This document shows, piece by piece, positions 33,580-42,688 of a stretch of DNA of 64,000 nucleotides. The position numbers were made by a program, and so were the translations under genes. Source of the DNA: CAVTWS01 sp963732655 (lineage in GTDB: Bacteria > Actinomycetota > Acidimicrobiia > Acidimicrobiales > SHLQ01); contig CAVTAI010000001.1 of assembly GCA_963732655.1 (NCBI GenBank), positions 913,702 to 977,701 of the forward strand, written 5' to 3'. Numbering within the stretch: position 1 is the stretch's first letter; every line of letters begins with the position of its first letter. Under the pieces are notes generated by a model, which saw nothing but the letters and a program-made list of their open reading frames with translations, did not search any database and had not been told where the DNA came from.

Positions 33580-34782
33580 TCAGCCCAGCGCGCCTGCCTC
33601 GCGCAGTGCGGTGATCTGATCCCAGTCGAAGCCGTAGTCGAGCAGCACCTCTTCGGTGTGTTGGCCGACCTCGGGAGCCGGACCCGCCGGTACGGTCGGC
33701 TGATCGCCGAATCGCTGAGGCGGAGCGACGACCTTGAACGAGCTGGTCCCGTCGAGTGCGGTGATCTCGGGGAGGTAGCCGTTCGGCTCGACCTGCTGGT
33801 GATCGTGGATCTCGAGCGGTGTGACGACCGGGGCCCAGACCCCGGAGAAGTCGTGGAACGCCTCGGTCCACTCCCCGAGCGTTCGACTCGTGAAGATCTC
33901 GTCGAGCACCTCGACGCAGACCCTCCGGTTCTCGAACCGGACGCCGGCGTTCACGAATCGCGGATCGTCGGCGAGCTCGGGGTGTCCGATGGTCGTGCAG
34001 ACTTCCGGCCAGAAGCGGTCGGCCTGCAGGCACACCAGATAGAGCCAGCGGGCGTCCTTCGTCGGGTAGCTGTTGGTGATCGGATTGCCCGGTGCGGTTC
34101 GGTCGAGCGTGATCGCCGGCATGAACGGCGCGCCCGCGATATCCATACCCATGGCCCACATCCCGACGTTCATGAGCGACACGTCGACGACTTCTGCCAC
34201 GCCGGTCCGCTCCCGCTGGAACAGCGCAGCCGAGATCGCCCCGGCGATGTTGTTGGCGCCAATGAGATCGAAGAACGCCGCCGGCTGCGCGTTCGGGTCT
34301 CCTGTCGGTGACGGCAAGCGGCTGGCCAGTCCTGAGGTTGCCCATCCCGCGGCGAGGTCATAACCACCCGTGTTGATCATCGGGCCCTGGCTCCCCCACC
34401 CTGAGCCGCGGGCATAGATGATGTTGGCGTTGGCGGCCGTCACGTCAGCGACGTCGATGCCCAGCTTCGTGCGCACCGCAGGGAGGTAGCTGGTGAGAAA
34501 GACATCGGCGGTCTCGCACAGTTTCAGAAGGGTCGCGCGGCCCCGCTCAGAGTTGAGGTCGAGGGTGACGCTGCGTTTGCCGCGGTTCGGAACCTCGAGG
34601 AACGGGTTCATCGCTCCTTCGGCGAAGTTCAACATGTTGGCCAGCCCGCGCTGAGGGTCGCCGGTCGGTGGCTCGACCTTGATGACGTCGGCCCCGAGGT
34701 CGGCCATGACGGCTCCGGCCGCGGGCACGAACGTCCACGCCGCAACTTCGATGACCTTGACTCCGGTGAGCGGCTTGGGCAT
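33580..34782 (-). CDS. class III (CaiB/BaiF) CoA-transferase
   Basis: 400 residues. Hallmarks: MPKPLTGVKVIEVAAWTFVP, GADVIKVEPPTGDPQRG, NRGKRSVTLDLNSERGR and YARGSGWGSQGP. The catalytic Asp of the family is in GGYDLAAGWATSG. It moves CoA between carboxylic acids, probably activating the pathway substrate. It follows the thiolase 34795-35964 by 12 bases, so both are one operon. Its stop faces the thiolase gene at 33570 with a 9-base gap. Confidence 0.92.
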   Translation of the reverse strand: MPKPLTGVKVIEVAAWTFVPAAGAVMADLGADVIKVEPPTGDPQRGLANMLNFAEGAMNPFLEVPNRGKRSVTLDLNSERGRATLLKLCETADVFLTSYLPAVRTKLGIDVADVTAANANIIYARGSGWGSQGPMINTGGYDLAAGWATSGLASRLPSPTGDPNAQPAAFFDLIGANNIAGAISAALFQRERTGVAEVVDVSLMNVGMWAMGMDIAGAPFMPAITLDRTAPGNPITNSYPTKDARWLYLVCLQADRFWPEVCTTIGHPELADDPRFVNAGVRFENRRVCVEVLDEIFTSRTLGEWTEAFHDFSGVWAPVVTPLEIHDHQQVEPNGYLPEITALDGTSSFKVVAPPQRFGDQPTVPAGPAPEVGQHTEEVLLDYGFDWDQITALREAGALG

Positions 34783-34794
34783 GCGGTGCTCCCC

Positions 34795-35964
34795 TCAGAG
34801 GCGTTCGATGATGGTGCCGGTACCGAGGCCGCCGCCGCAGCACATCGAGATCAGCGCATACCGACCGCCGGTTCGTTCCAGCTCGTACAGCGCCCGGGTG
34901 AGCAAGATGACCCCTGAGCCGCCGAGCGGATGGCCAACGGCGATCGCACCGCCGCTGGGATTGACCTTCTCCATGTCGGCACCGGTCGCCTGCTGCCACG
35001 CCAGCACGACCGACGCGAACGCCTCGTTGATCTCGAACACGTCGATGTCGTCGAGCGCCAGGCCGGTGCGCTCGAGGAGTCGTTCCGTGGCCGGGATCGG
35101 CCCCTCCAGCATGAGCACGGGATCGCACCCGACCAACACCGAGTCGACGATCCGGGCCCGAGGCGTCAACCCCAACGACTCTGCGCCGCCGGGTGATGCG
35201 AGCAACAGCGACGCTGCGGCATCGCAGATCTGCGACGAGGTGCCGGCGGTGTGAATGCCGCCCGGCATGTTGGTCCGGAGTCCGGCGAGAGCCTCCATGG
35301 ACGTGTCGCGCAAGCACTCGTCGCGCTCGAACGTCCAGGTACCCGACGGCTCACCGGCATCGTCGAGGCGCGGGAGCGCGAGCGGCACGATCTGGCCCGC
35401 GAACCGATCCTCCTGCCACGCGACCGCAGCACGGCGCTGGGACTCACACCCGAGCGCATCGGCCTGCTCCCGCGTGATGCCGTACTTCACGGCGATCCGC
35501 TCACACCCATCGAACTGCGTCGTCGGCTCGTACACGTCCGCATACGTCCCCTCGCGCGGCATGCCGTACTCGCCTCCGGCCGCCATCGCGCCAAAGGGGA
35601 CCGACGACATCATCTCGACTCCGCACGACAGAGTGACATCAGCCAAACCGCTACCGACGAGGGCGTGCGCCATCATGTTCGCCTCCTGGGACGAGCCGCA
35701 CTGCGAGTTGACCGTGGCGGCCGGCACCTCCATCGGCAGACCCATCGCCAACCAGGCGTTGCGAGCGACGTTGGCGCTCTGCGCACCGACCTGTTGCACG
35801 CAGCCCGCGACGACCTTGCCCACGAGCTTCGGGTCGATCCCGGTGCGGTCCACGATCGCCTTCTGAGTCGCTCCGAGCACGTCGTTCGCGTGCGACCCGG
35901 CCAGCGCCCCGCCACGTCGGCCGATCGCTGTTCGAACCGCGTCGAGGATCAATACTTCGGTCAT
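34795..35964 (-). CDS. acetyl-CoA C-acyltransferase (thiolase)
   Basis: 389 residues from the ATG at 35962-35964, behind GGGAGTAGCG. All catalytic motifs are present: NSQCGSSQEAN (nucleophile Cys), NEAFASVVLAW, GGAIAVGHPLGGSG (His) and CCGGGLGTG (acid-base Cys). Performs the last beta-oxidation cleavage of a 3-ketoacyl-CoA. First gene of an operon with the CoA-transferase. The operator candidate at 35990-36005 is 25 bases upstream of the start. Confidence 0.95.
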   Translation of the reverse strand: MTEVLILDAVRTAIGRRGGALAGSHANDVLGATQKAIVDRTGIDPKLVGKVVAGCVQQVGAQSANVARNAWLAMGLPMEVPAATVNSQCGSSQEANMMAHALVGSGLADVTLSCGVEMMSSVPFGAMAAGGEYGMPREGTYADVYEPTTQFDGCERIAVKYGITREQADALGCESQRRAAVAWQEDRFAGQIVPLALPRLDDAGEPSGTWTFERDECLRDTSMEALAGLRTNMPGGIHTAGTSSQICDAAASLLLASPGGAESLGLTPRARIVDSVLVGCDPVLMLEGPIPATERLLERTGLALDDIDVFEINEAFASVVLAWQQATGADMEKVNPSGGAIAVGHPLGGSGVILLTRALYELERTGGRYALISMCCGGGLGTGTIIERL

Positions 35965-35989
35965 CGCTACTCCCATGAGGCGGCCCGAC

Positions 35990-36005
35990 TTGACACTACC
36001 GTCAA
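35990..36005. promoter_or_regulatory. operator candidate TTGAC-ACTACC-GTCAA
   Basis: Perfect five-base arms with a six-base spacer, 25 bases upstream of the thiolase start, in the gap between that gene and the end of the Gfo/Idh/MocA gene. The left arm also resembles a -35 box (TTGACA). Confidence 0.65.
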
Positions 36006-36027
36006 TTCTCGCTCGTGGCGATGTCGA

Positions 36028-37128
36028 CTACTCCAGCGTGACCCAGCCCGCACCCGCGGAGCTGGCACGGGCCGCGTCGATGATGCGCGCCACCCGATGG
36101 CCGTCGGCCAGTGTCGGAACTCGGGTCGCCTTTCCGTCGAACGCCGGAAGCCAATCCTCCAACATCAGGGCCAGGCTACGAATGGCCGGAGTGGCCCGCC
36201 GCTCGGGCAACTCGACGCCACTGCGCAATCGACGATGGTGGGGCGTCACCACGACGGGATCAGACCCGACCCTCGCGGCGATGATGTCGGCATCGGCCCC
36301 CGGGCCCTGGAGGTCGCCGGACATGGTGAGCGACCCCTGACTTCCGTACGCCTCGAAGGCTCGGAACCCGGAGTTGAGCGCAACCGCAGTCGTCGTGATG
36401 TTGACGAGCGCGCCGTTGGCCATCCGCAGGAGGAGCGCTGCGGTGTCATCGGCATCGACGGCCAGGATCGAGCCGTCGTCGCGCAGCCGCTGCCTGACCG
36501 ACGTCTTGAGGTCGGCACAGACGGCAACCGGATCACCGAACAACGCACAGGCGTAGTCGATGTCGTGCGACCCCATGCCCATGAGATAACCGCCACCATG
36601 GTCGAGCCGGTACATCCATTCCGACTGCAGACCACGCGACGGGTGCCAGAAGTCGCCGCCGGTCCGGGCGGTCACGAAGTACGGGTCGCCGAGATACCCC
36701 GACTCGACCATCTGCCAGAACTCATACCGGGGTGGCTCCCAGCGACCTTCGAAGCACACCGCGTGGGCCACCCCCGCGGCCTCCGCGGCGGCGAGCATCT
36801 CGCCCGTCTGGACCGAGTCGACGCCGACGGGCTTCTCGATCAGCAGATGTTTGCCGGCGGCGATCGCCGCCATCGCCTGCTCATGGTGCAGATCGACCGG
36901 CGTACACACGACGATGACGTCGAGATCGTCACGCCGCACGAACTGGACCCAGTCGGTGCTGGTGTCGGGGATGCCGAGCTTCTCGCCGGCCGCCTCCACC
37001 CGCTCGGCTCGGCGGGAGCACAGCGCCGTCACCTCGAACTCCGGTACGGCTCGGAACGCCGGCACCTGCACGACCGTTCCCCAACCCACCCCGATGATGC
37101 CCACTCGTCTGGGCTGGCTCTGACTCAC
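36028..37128 (-). CDS. Gfo/Idh/MocA-family NAD(P)-dependent oxidoreductase
   Basis: 366 residues from a GTG behind GGGAGGTCCCAGC. The N-terminal Rossmann fold reads RRVGIIGVGWGTVVQVPAF. EKPVGVDSVQTGEML holds the conserved Lys-Pro motif, and the C-terminal substrate domain has GGGYLMGMGSHDIDYA. It oxidises or reduces a hydroxyl on a sugar-like or cyclic substrate. It is unusual within an acyl-CoA cluster and suggests a hydroxylated ring or polyol substrate (inference). Confidence 0.9.
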   Translation of the reverse strand: MSQSQPRRVGIIGVGWGTVVQVPAFRAVPEFEVTALCSRRAERVEAAGEKLGIPDTSTDWVQFVRRDDLDVIVVCTPVDLHHEQAMAAIAAGKHLLIEKPVGVDSVQTGEMLAAAEAAGVAHAVCFEGRWEPPRYEFWQMVESGYLGDPYFVTARTGGDFWHPSRGLQSEWMYRLDHGGGYLMGMGSHDIDYACALFGDPVAVCADLKTSVRQRLRDDGSILAVDADDTAALLLRMANGALVNITTTAVALNSGFRAFEAYGSQGSLTMSGDLQGPGADADIIAARVGSDPVVVTPHHRRLRSGVELPERRATPAIRSLALMLEDWLPAFDGKATRVPTLADGHRVARIIDAARASSAGAGWVTLE

Positions 37129-37149
37129 GCTGGGACCTCCCGGCCGATC

Positions 37150-37165
37150 TTGACACATCTGTCAG
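37150..37165. promoter_or_regulatory. operator candidate TTGAC-ACATCT-GTCAG
   Basis: Copy with one mismatch in the right arm. The inner bases extend the symmetry to TGACA-N4-TGTCA. It is in the divergent gap, 21 bases before the oxidoreductase start and 47 before the enoyl-CoA hydratase start. Confidence 0.6.
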
Positions 37166-37212
37166 GTCGGCGCGATCTTACGGCGCCCCCTCCCGCCCGA
37201 TCTGGAGCACTT

Positions 37213-37986
37213 GTGCCGTACCAACCCTGCGATCACGTCACCATCGATCACGACGACGACGTCGCCATCGTCACGATGAATCGACCAGAGGCGATGAACG
37301 CGTTCAGCGACCAGATGCACGTCGCCATGCAGGAGGTCTGGCAGCACCTGACCCTCGATCGCCGCGTTCGGGCCATCGTGCTCACCGGTGCCGGCAAGGG
37401 GTTCAGCGCCGGCGGCGATGTCCCCAACTTCATCCGCTCCTACGAGGACCCCGACTACCGCCGGGAGTCGATGCGCGGGGCGGCTCGCCTGCTCACCGAG
37501 ATGCTCGACTGCCCGAAGCCGATGATCGCCGCCGTGAATGGCCCGGCGATCGGGCTCGGGTGCAGCGTCGCCGTCTCCTGCGACATCGTGCTCATCAACG
37601 AGACGACCTTCATGTCCGATCCCCACGTCGACATCGGGCTCGTCGCCGGCGACGGTGGGGCCGTGCAGTGGCCCCTGTTCATGAGCATCTTGAAGGCCAA
37701 GTACTACCTGCTGACCGGCGATCGCATCCCGGCGCAGGAGTGCGTGAACATCGGGCTGGCCAACTTCGCCGTCCCCGCCGACCAACTCATGGGCGACGCA
37801 ATGGCCCTCGCCCACCGCATCGCCGCCAAACCCGTGCAGTCAATGATGGAGACCAAGCGGGCGATCAACCTGCACCTCCAGCAGGCCGCCCTGCTGGTCA
37901 CACCGTTCGCCACCGCCGCCGAGTTGATGTCGTTCGCCACCGACGACATCAAGCGCACCATCGACAGCTTCAAGAGCAAGGACTGA
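37213..37986 (+). CDS. enoyl-CoA hydratase/isomerase family protein
   Basis: 257 residues from a GTG behind CTGGAGC. Crotonase motifs: IVTMNRPEAMNAFSDQMHV, LTGAGKGFSAGGDV (oxyanion hole), AAVNGPAIGLGCSVAVSCDI, and PHVDIGLVAGDGGAVQWP, where the usual catalytic Glu region reads VAGDGG. Hydrates or isomerises an enoyl-CoA. Single gene under the divergent operator with the Gfo-type gene. Confidence 0.92.
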   Translation: MPYQPCDHVTIDHDDDVAIVTMNRPEAMNAFSDQMHVAMQEVWQHLTLDRRVRAIVLTGAGKGFSAGGDVPNFIRSYEDPDYRRESMRGAARLLTEMLDCPKPMIAAVNGPAIGLGCSVAVSCDIVLINETTFMSDPHVDIGLVAGDGGAVQWPLFMSILKAKYYLLTGDRIPAQECVNIGLANFAVPADQLMGDAMALAHRIAAKPVQSMMETKRAINLHLQQAALLVTPFATAAELMSFATDDIKRTIDSFKSKD

Positions 37987-38020
37987 GAGCGCCGCGCCGC
38001 TGGTCGAGCACCGACCGGTG

Positions 38021-39211
38021 TCACGACAAGCCGACGAGCTCGGCCAGGTTCTCTCGCATCACCCGTCGGACGACATCGGGGCCGAACGGCTCGAAGTCGC
38101 GTGCCGCCACCGCCGGGTTCGGCATGCCCTCGGGGTGCGGCCAGTCCGAGCCGAGCATGATCCGCTCGGGGTTCATGACCGCGAAGACGCTGGCCAGATC
38201 GTCCTCGTAGAACGGCGCCACCCACACCTGCTGCTGGAACGACTCGATCGGGTCTCGGCCGTACTGCTGAGGGGTCTTGCCGTAGGAGGACTTCAGGCGA
38301 CGCATCAGCCACGGCACCCACGCGGCGCCGAGCTCGAGCGACGCCAGCTTGAGAGTCGGGTGACGTTCCAGCACGCCGTGGCAGATCAACGATGCGAACG
38401 TATCGAAGACCGGCCGCTCGATGTGCAGTGACAGCACCTCCTCGAAGGTGGTCTGCTTCAGGCCCGAGTAGCCGTCACCGTCGCCCCAGTCGACCTTGTA
38501 GCGGCCATAGCCGGAATCGGCGGCATGGAAGGCCACGACGATGCCGGCCTCGGCACACCGCGCCCAGACGCGGTCGTGGGCCGGGTCGCCCAACGACCGG
38601 GGAGCGCCTCTCACACCGACGGGGGCCGGACGCATGCAGATCATGCGGGCCCCCCGGTCGAGCACTCGTTCGAGCTCGACCTCGGCGGCCACCGGGTCGA
38701 CCAAGCTGATCATCGGCGCCGTCTGGATGCGACCGTCCCGGTCGTAGCCCCAGTCGTCGTCGAGCCAGCGGTTGTAGGCCTCGAAGATGGCGTGAAGCGT
38801 GGGGGCGTCGTCGGAGAGCATCTCCTCGATACCGAGCCCGAGGCTCGGGATGAGCCACGAGAACTCGACACCCTGCTCGTTCATACGGTCCAGCCGCGCC
38901 GTACGATCGCGGTACTCCGGCTGGATGGGTTGCATCCTCACCATGTCCCGCAGCTCGACCCCGTCGTGGTTCTCGGCCCGGAAGTAGGTCTCGAGCGAGC
39001 CGGGCGCACCCACCGGGTCGTAGGTCGGGTTGGGCACGACGGTCACGAGCTTGTTGTTGAGCACGATCGTCTTGCGACCCTCGATATCGGCCCAGCGCAC
39101 CTTGCGACGGAACGTCGGGCCGAGATGTCGCGTCAGCGCGTCCTCGGGCTCGTAGTAGTGCTGATCTGCATCGAAGATGCCGTAGCCGAGCTCATCGTTC
39201 TGCTTCGCCAT
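38021..39211 (-). CDS. amidohydrolase 2 (TIM-barrel metal-dependent hydrolase)
   Basis: 396 residues. The N-terminal metal motif is IFDADQHYYEPEDA (DxQH in place of HxH). VAFHAADSGYG carries the middle His, and MLGSDWPHPEGMPNP carries the final Asp. These are marks of the amidohydrolase_2 / ACMSD-like group, which hydrolyses or decarboxylates ring-derived substrates. It is common in actinobacterial steroid and aromatic clusters. It converges with the crotonase gene and has its own operator copy 25 bases upstream. Confidence 0.9.
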   Translation of the reverse strand: MAKQNDELGYGIFDADQHYYEPEDALTRHLGPTFRRKVRWADIEGRKTIVLNNKLVTVVPNPTYDPVGAPGSLETYFRAENHDGVELRDMVRMQPIQPEYRDRTARLDRMNEQGVEFSWLIPSLGLGIEEMLSDDAPTLHAIFEAYNRWLDDDWGYDRDGRIQTAPMISLVDPVAAEVELERVLDRGARMICMRPAPVGVRGAPRSLGDPAHDRVWARCAEAGIVVAFHAADSGYGRYKVDWGDGDGYSGLKQTTFEEVLSLHIERPVFDTFASLICHGVLERHPTLKLASLELGAAWVPWLMRRLKSSYGKTPQQYGRDPIESFQQQVWVAPFYEDDLASVFAVMNPERIMLGSDWPHPEGMPNPAVAARDFEPFGPDVVRRVMRENLAELVGLS

Positions 39212-39235
39212 GATGCTGCTCCCGATCTCGCGGAC

Positions 39236-39251
39236 TTGACAGTACCGTCAA
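39236..39251. promoter_or_regulatory. operator candidate TTGAC-AGTACC-GTCAA
   Basis: Perfect arms, 25 bases upstream of the amidohydrolase start. It is paired with a second copy 40 bases away for the divergent gene. Confidence 0.65.
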
Positions 39252-39275
39252 CTATAGCTCGCCGGCCCAGCGACC

Positions 39276-39291
39276 TTGACTAGGGTGTCAA
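39276..39291. promoter_or_regulatory. operator candidate TTGAC-TAGGGT-GTCAA
   Basis: Perfect arms, extended by one pair to CTTGAC/GTCAAG, 18 bases before the GTG of the 39310 gene. Centre-to-centre distance to the neighbouring copy is 40 bases, nearly four helical turns, so both could be bound on one face. Confidence 0.65.
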
Positions 39292-39309
39292 GCACCTCAG
39301 GAGGCGCCC

Positions 39310-40170
39310 GTGAGCGACAACACCGTTCCCGACATCCGGGCCCTACACCCTGACCAGCATTGGGACGCGTTCGAGGACATGTGGACCGGTCTGATGTCGT
39401 ACCGGTACCTCAACAAGACCAATCCCGAGCTCGACACCGGGTTTCGCGACGGCGAGCTCGAGTCGATGCCGATCCGCCACGACATGCGCAACAGCAACGG
39501 CGGCATCATGGCCGCACCGTTGGCCATCTGCTGTCCCGAACCGTGGTGGAACGACTCCGAGACCATCCCGGCACCGGTTATCGCCTCGACCCAGATCCTC
39601 GACGACGCTCGGGGCGTCACCCGGGTCGAAGTCGTGCGAGACGTCATCAACCTCGGTCGCCAGATGGGGTTCTCCCGATCCAAGATCGTCGACTCCGCCG
39701 ACCATTCCCGCGTGATCGCGGTCAGCGCCGGCATGGGCGTCAGCCTCGGTGACGTACCCGGCGGGTACGAACGGGTCGACAACCCACCGATCCCCGTCGT
39801 CGACTCGCCGGATCTGCCGCCGCTGTGGCAGGTGTTCGGCGCCACGACCGACGATGCCGGCACGTGGCGACTCCCGAAACTTCAGAAGCAGTTCTCGGCA
39901 CCCCATGCCGCGCTCCATCTCGGCCCCATCCACATCGCGTTCGATGCCGCCGCGCACGAGCTCGCGTCCCAGATCGCCGGCACCGACGCCATCCAGGTCG
40001 AGAACTGGTACGTCATGTTCGTCAAACCCGGCCTGGTGGGGCCGTTCCGGGTCGGAGCCGCGGGCATCGTGGGCGGCAACGGCCGCATCAACGTCGACCT
40101 GACGCTGTTCGACGAGGGCCAGCACGACCGCGTCATAACGACCGGCTCCGCCGTGTTCCGGCGCGCCTGA
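39310..40170 (+). CDS. hypothetical protein, probable double-hotdog fold
   Basis: 286 residues from a GTG behind CAGGAGGCGC. It has no signal peptide or membrane helix. Two similar halves (APLAICCPEPWWNDSETIP and RVEVVRDVINLGRQMGFSRS; later ALHLGPIHIAFDAAAHELAS and VENWYVMFVKPGLVGPFRV) suggest tandem hotdog domains as in acyl-CoA thioesterases or MaoC-like proteins. The fold is inferred from the pattern only. It is followed 12 bases later by a SnoaL-like gene in the same operon. Confidence 0.65.
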   Translation: MSDNTVPDIRALHPDQHWDAFEDMWTGLMSYRYLNKTNPELDTGFRDGELESMPIRHDMRNSNGGIMAAPLAICCPEPWWNDSETIPAPVIASTQILDDARGVTRVEVVRDVINLGRQMGFSRSKIVDSADHSRVIAVSAGMGVSLGDVPGGYERVDNPPIPVVDSPDLPPLWQVFGATTDDAGTWRLPKLQKQFSAPHAALHLGPIHIAFDAAAHELASQIAGTDAIQVENWYVMFVKPGLVGPFRVGAAGIVGGNGRINVDLTLFDEGQHDRVITTGSAVFRRA

Positions 40171-40182
40171 ACGGAGCAAGTC

Positions 40183-40524
40183 ATGACCTGGTACAAGCGA
40201 TATCTCGACACGTGGGGAACGCCGGACGTCGACGCCGTGCTGACGTTCTTCACCGACGACGCGTTCTACGAAGACACCACCATCAAACACTCGGCGACGG
40301 GCAAGGAGCAGGTCCGGCGATTCGTCCAGGCGTCGTTCGACAACGTGCCCGACGCCCGCTTCGAGCTGGTGCGCGGCTTCGACGACGGCGAGTCGTACAC
40401 CATCGAGTGGGTGATGCACCCCATGGCCGTCCGGGGAGTTTCTGTCGGCCGCCTGCGCGACGGCAAGATCTGCGAGAACCGCGACTACTGGAACGGCGCG
40501 CTGTTCACGGTCCCGAACACCTGA
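40183..40524 (+). CDS. SnoaL/NTF2-like protein
   Basis: 113 residues. The NTF2-like cone fold is seen in YLDTWGTPDVDAVLTFFTDDAFYEDTTI, the TGKEQVRRFVQASFDNVPDARFEL segment and the terminal strands IEWVMHPM and DGKICENRDYWN. SnoaL-like proteins isomerise, hydrolyse or bind polycyclic or steroid-like substrates. Same operon as 39310. Its stop faces the SDR at 40538. Confidence 0.85.
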   Translation: MTWYKRYLDTWGTPDVDAVLTFFTDDAFYEDTTIKHSATGKEQVRRFVQASFDNVPDARFELVRGFDDGESYTIEWVMHPMAVRGVSVGRLRDGKICENRDYWNGALFTVPNT

Positions 40525-40537
40525 GGAAACTCGTCGG

Positions 40538-41335
40538 CTAGAACGCCGACCGATGATGACCGCCGTCGACTGCGATGTAGTTCCCGGTCAGATACCCCGC
40601 CAGGTCGGAGCACAGGTACACGATGGTCGAGGCGATCTCGGCCGGTTTACCGGCACGGCCGGCCGGGACACCCGCCTGGTTGATCAACCACTCCCGTTGG
40701 TCGGCAGGGTCGTTGAGGCCCTCGTGCGTCGAGAGGTACCACGTCGTCGTCTTGGTGGCGATCCAACCGGGGGCAACGGTGTTGATGGTGACGCCATCAC
40801 GCGGACACTCATCGGCCACGCTCTTCAACAAACCGACGGTCGACGGCCGCGTCCCGTTGGCCACCGTGTGGGGCGGCTTGTTCTGTGGTTCCTTCGCAGT
40901 CGCCGACCCGATGTGGACATAGCGGCCCCATCGACGCGCTCGCATCGCTGGCAGCACCGCTCGCAGCATGTACACCTGGCTCATCGTGTACGTCCGGAAT
41001 GAGTCGACGAACGCCTCGTCGTCTTCGATCTCGTCGAAGAACCCGCGCACATGGAAGTCGGCCTGGGTGATGACGATCTCGGGTGGACCGTAGGTCTCGG
41101 TCACGCCCTGCACGACACGATCGATGTTGTCCTTCGACGTCATGTCGGCGGCGAATCCAGCGGCCTCCCCACCGGCGGAACGAACGCCCTGCACCGCGGC
41201 ATCGAGGTGCTTCTGGGTGCGCGCGGCGATCGCGACCCGGGCGCCTTCCGACGCCAGCATCGTCGCCACCTCGAGGCCGATGCCCTTGCTACCACCCACG
41301 ACGAGCGCCGTTCTCCCGACGATTCCCAGGTCCAT
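40538..41335 (-). CDS. short-chain dehydrogenase/reductase lacking the usual Tyr-Lys pair
   Basis: 265 residues. The cofactor motif is VVGGSKGIGLEVATMLASEG. The C-terminus has VAPGWIATKTT and GNYIAVDGGHH, so the fold is complete. The catalytic stretch keeps a Ser (VHIGSATAKEP), but where Y-x3-K is expected it reads PHTVANGTRPSTVGLLKS, with no Tyr. The usual NNAG is also replaced (TQADFH). A subgroup of SDRs with this substitution exists, and catalysis may differ. It overlaps nothing; the CoA-transferase-like gene lies one base upstream. Confidence 0.88.
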   Translation of the reverse strand: MDLGIVGRTALVVGGSKGIGLEVATMLASEGARVAIAARTQKHLDAAVQGVRSAGGEAAGFAADMTSKDNIDRVVQGVTETYGPPEIVITQADFHVRGFFDEIEDDEAFVDSFRTYTMSQVYMLRAVLPAMRARRWGRYVHIGSATAKEPQNKPPHTVANGTRPSTVGLLKSVADECPRDGVTINTVAPGWIATKTTTWYLSTHEGLNDPADQREWLINQAGVPAGRAGKPAEIASTIVYLCSDLAGYLTGNYIAVDGGHHRSAF

Positions 41336-41336
41336 G

Positions 41337-42623
41337 TCACGCCTCCCTGGACGAGTCTTTCGATACATGACCAGCCGACCCAGCCAGCTCGTCGCGGTGC
41401 TCGGGTGCGGCCACCGAAATGATCCGGGCCCGTCGCTCGGCGTCGCCGACACCACGCAGGTCGGCCACACCGTGCTCGGTTATCACCAGGTCGACATCGC
41501 TGCGCGCGGTCGAGACGACGTCGACGCGCGGCACGATCGTCGACTGGCCACTCCTGGTCGTCGAGCGAAAGGCGATGATCGAGAGTCCGGTCGGGCACAA
41601 CACGGCACCGGCGCAGAAATCGGCATGCCCACCGATACCGGCGACGAGCCGACCGCCGACCCGCTCGACGTTCACCGAGCCGTCGAGCCCGAGTTGGACG
41701 GCGGTGTTGCACGCCACCATTCGTTTCGTGCGGGCGATGGCCCCGACGTCGTGGGTGACCTCGACCGGTTGGAGATCGAGCCGGCCGGCCGCGGCGAGCG
41801 ACACGATCGCCTCGCCCCCCCACGTGTACCCGCCGACCGCCCTACCACGGAGCAGGTTGCGACCAGCGAGCTCGGCCATGGCATCGGTGATCAACCCCGA
41901 CCGGAGGCCGACCGGCCGGTCGATCGACTGCACGATCGCCTCGGCGATGCCACCCGGTCCGAGCTGCAACGTCGGCTCGTCAGGCAACATCGACACGACG
42001 GCGCGTCCGACGGCGAGATCGGTGGCATCCAGCGAGCGCGAGACCGGCACCGGTTCGTATGAGGCATCGCGCGTCACGACATGGTCGATGCGTGCGTCGA
42101 TCAGTGGGGCGCCGAGATCGAACGCCTTCTCGTCGACCTCCACCACCACGATGCGGGCCGCTCGGACCGCGGCCGGCGCCCAACCCACGGCGCCGTTGTA
42201 GGCGAACCAATCCCCCCGCCGGACGGCACCCACGACCACGACGTCGGGCCGCAACGTGCCCTCGATCAGTGCCGGGACGCCCCCGAGGCGGACCGGCAGA
42301 TACTCGAGTCGACCGGACGCGATGACACCGGTCAGCGCGTAGCCGCCCATGGCGGTGATGCCGTGCAGTCGCTCGTCGTCGAGCCACGGCGGGGCGTCGG
42401 GGACCCAACCGAGCAGCACCGACGGGTCGGCACCACCGCCGACCAGTGCCGACACCTCCCAGGGGCTGATGCGGGCGCTCTGAGCACCGTCGGGATAGGC
42501 GATCAGCATGTCGGTCACCGGCGTGGGTCTCGGTTGTCTCCACCAGACCGTATCGCCCCTGCCCCGGCCCGTCGCCGAGGCGCAAGAAGCGACCGCAGGG
42601 CCGGACCGCTTCACGGCCGCCAC
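41337..42623 (-). CDS. acetyl-CoA hydrolase / 4-hydroxybutyrate CoA-transferase family protein
   Basis: About 428 residues. The N-terminal GDTVWWRQPRPTPVTDMLIA matches the family opening, followed by a Rossmann-like domain. GVADLRGVGDAERRARII and the C-terminal ITEHGVADL motif are typical of acetyl-CoA hydrolase/transferase C-domains, and AVGGYTWGGEAIVSLAAAGRL precedes them. The expected catalytic Glu region needs an alignment to confirm. The start is uncertain (GTGs at 42623, 42614 or 42671); an ATG at 42509 would cut the first strand. It is upstream of the SDR by one base, the same operon. Confidence 0.82.
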   Translation of the reverse strand: MAAVKRSGPAVASCASATGRGRGDTVWWRQPRPTPVTDMLIAYPDGAQSARISPWEVSALVGGGADPSVLLGWVPDAPPWLDDERLHGITAMGGYALTGVIASGRLEYLPVRLGGVPALIEGTLRPDVVVVGAVRRGDWFAYNGAVGWAPAAVRAARIVVVEVDEKAFDLGAPLIDARIDHVVTRDASYEPVPVSRSLDATDLAVGRAVVSMLPDEPTLQLGPGGIAEAIVQSIDRPVGLRSGLITDAMAELAGRNLLRGRAVGGYTWGGEAIVSLAAAGRLDLQPVEVTHDVGAIARTKRMVACNTAVQLGLDGSVNVERVGGRLVAGIGGHADFCAGAVLCPTGLSIIAFRSTTRSGQSTIVPRVDVVSTARSDVDLVITEHGVADLRGVGDAERRARIISVAAPEHRDELAGSAGHVSKDSSREA

Positions 42624-42688
42624 GCCCGTCTCTGTACAGTCCGGGACCAGCACGACCGCACCCCGACCCACGATCGGAGTCCGTACCC

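Noticed and set aside
35251..37212. Long plus-strand frame leading into the enoyl-CoA hydratase
   Set aside because: It is antisense to the thiolase and Gfo/Idh genes. The real gene starts at the GTG at 37213 behind a ribosome site.
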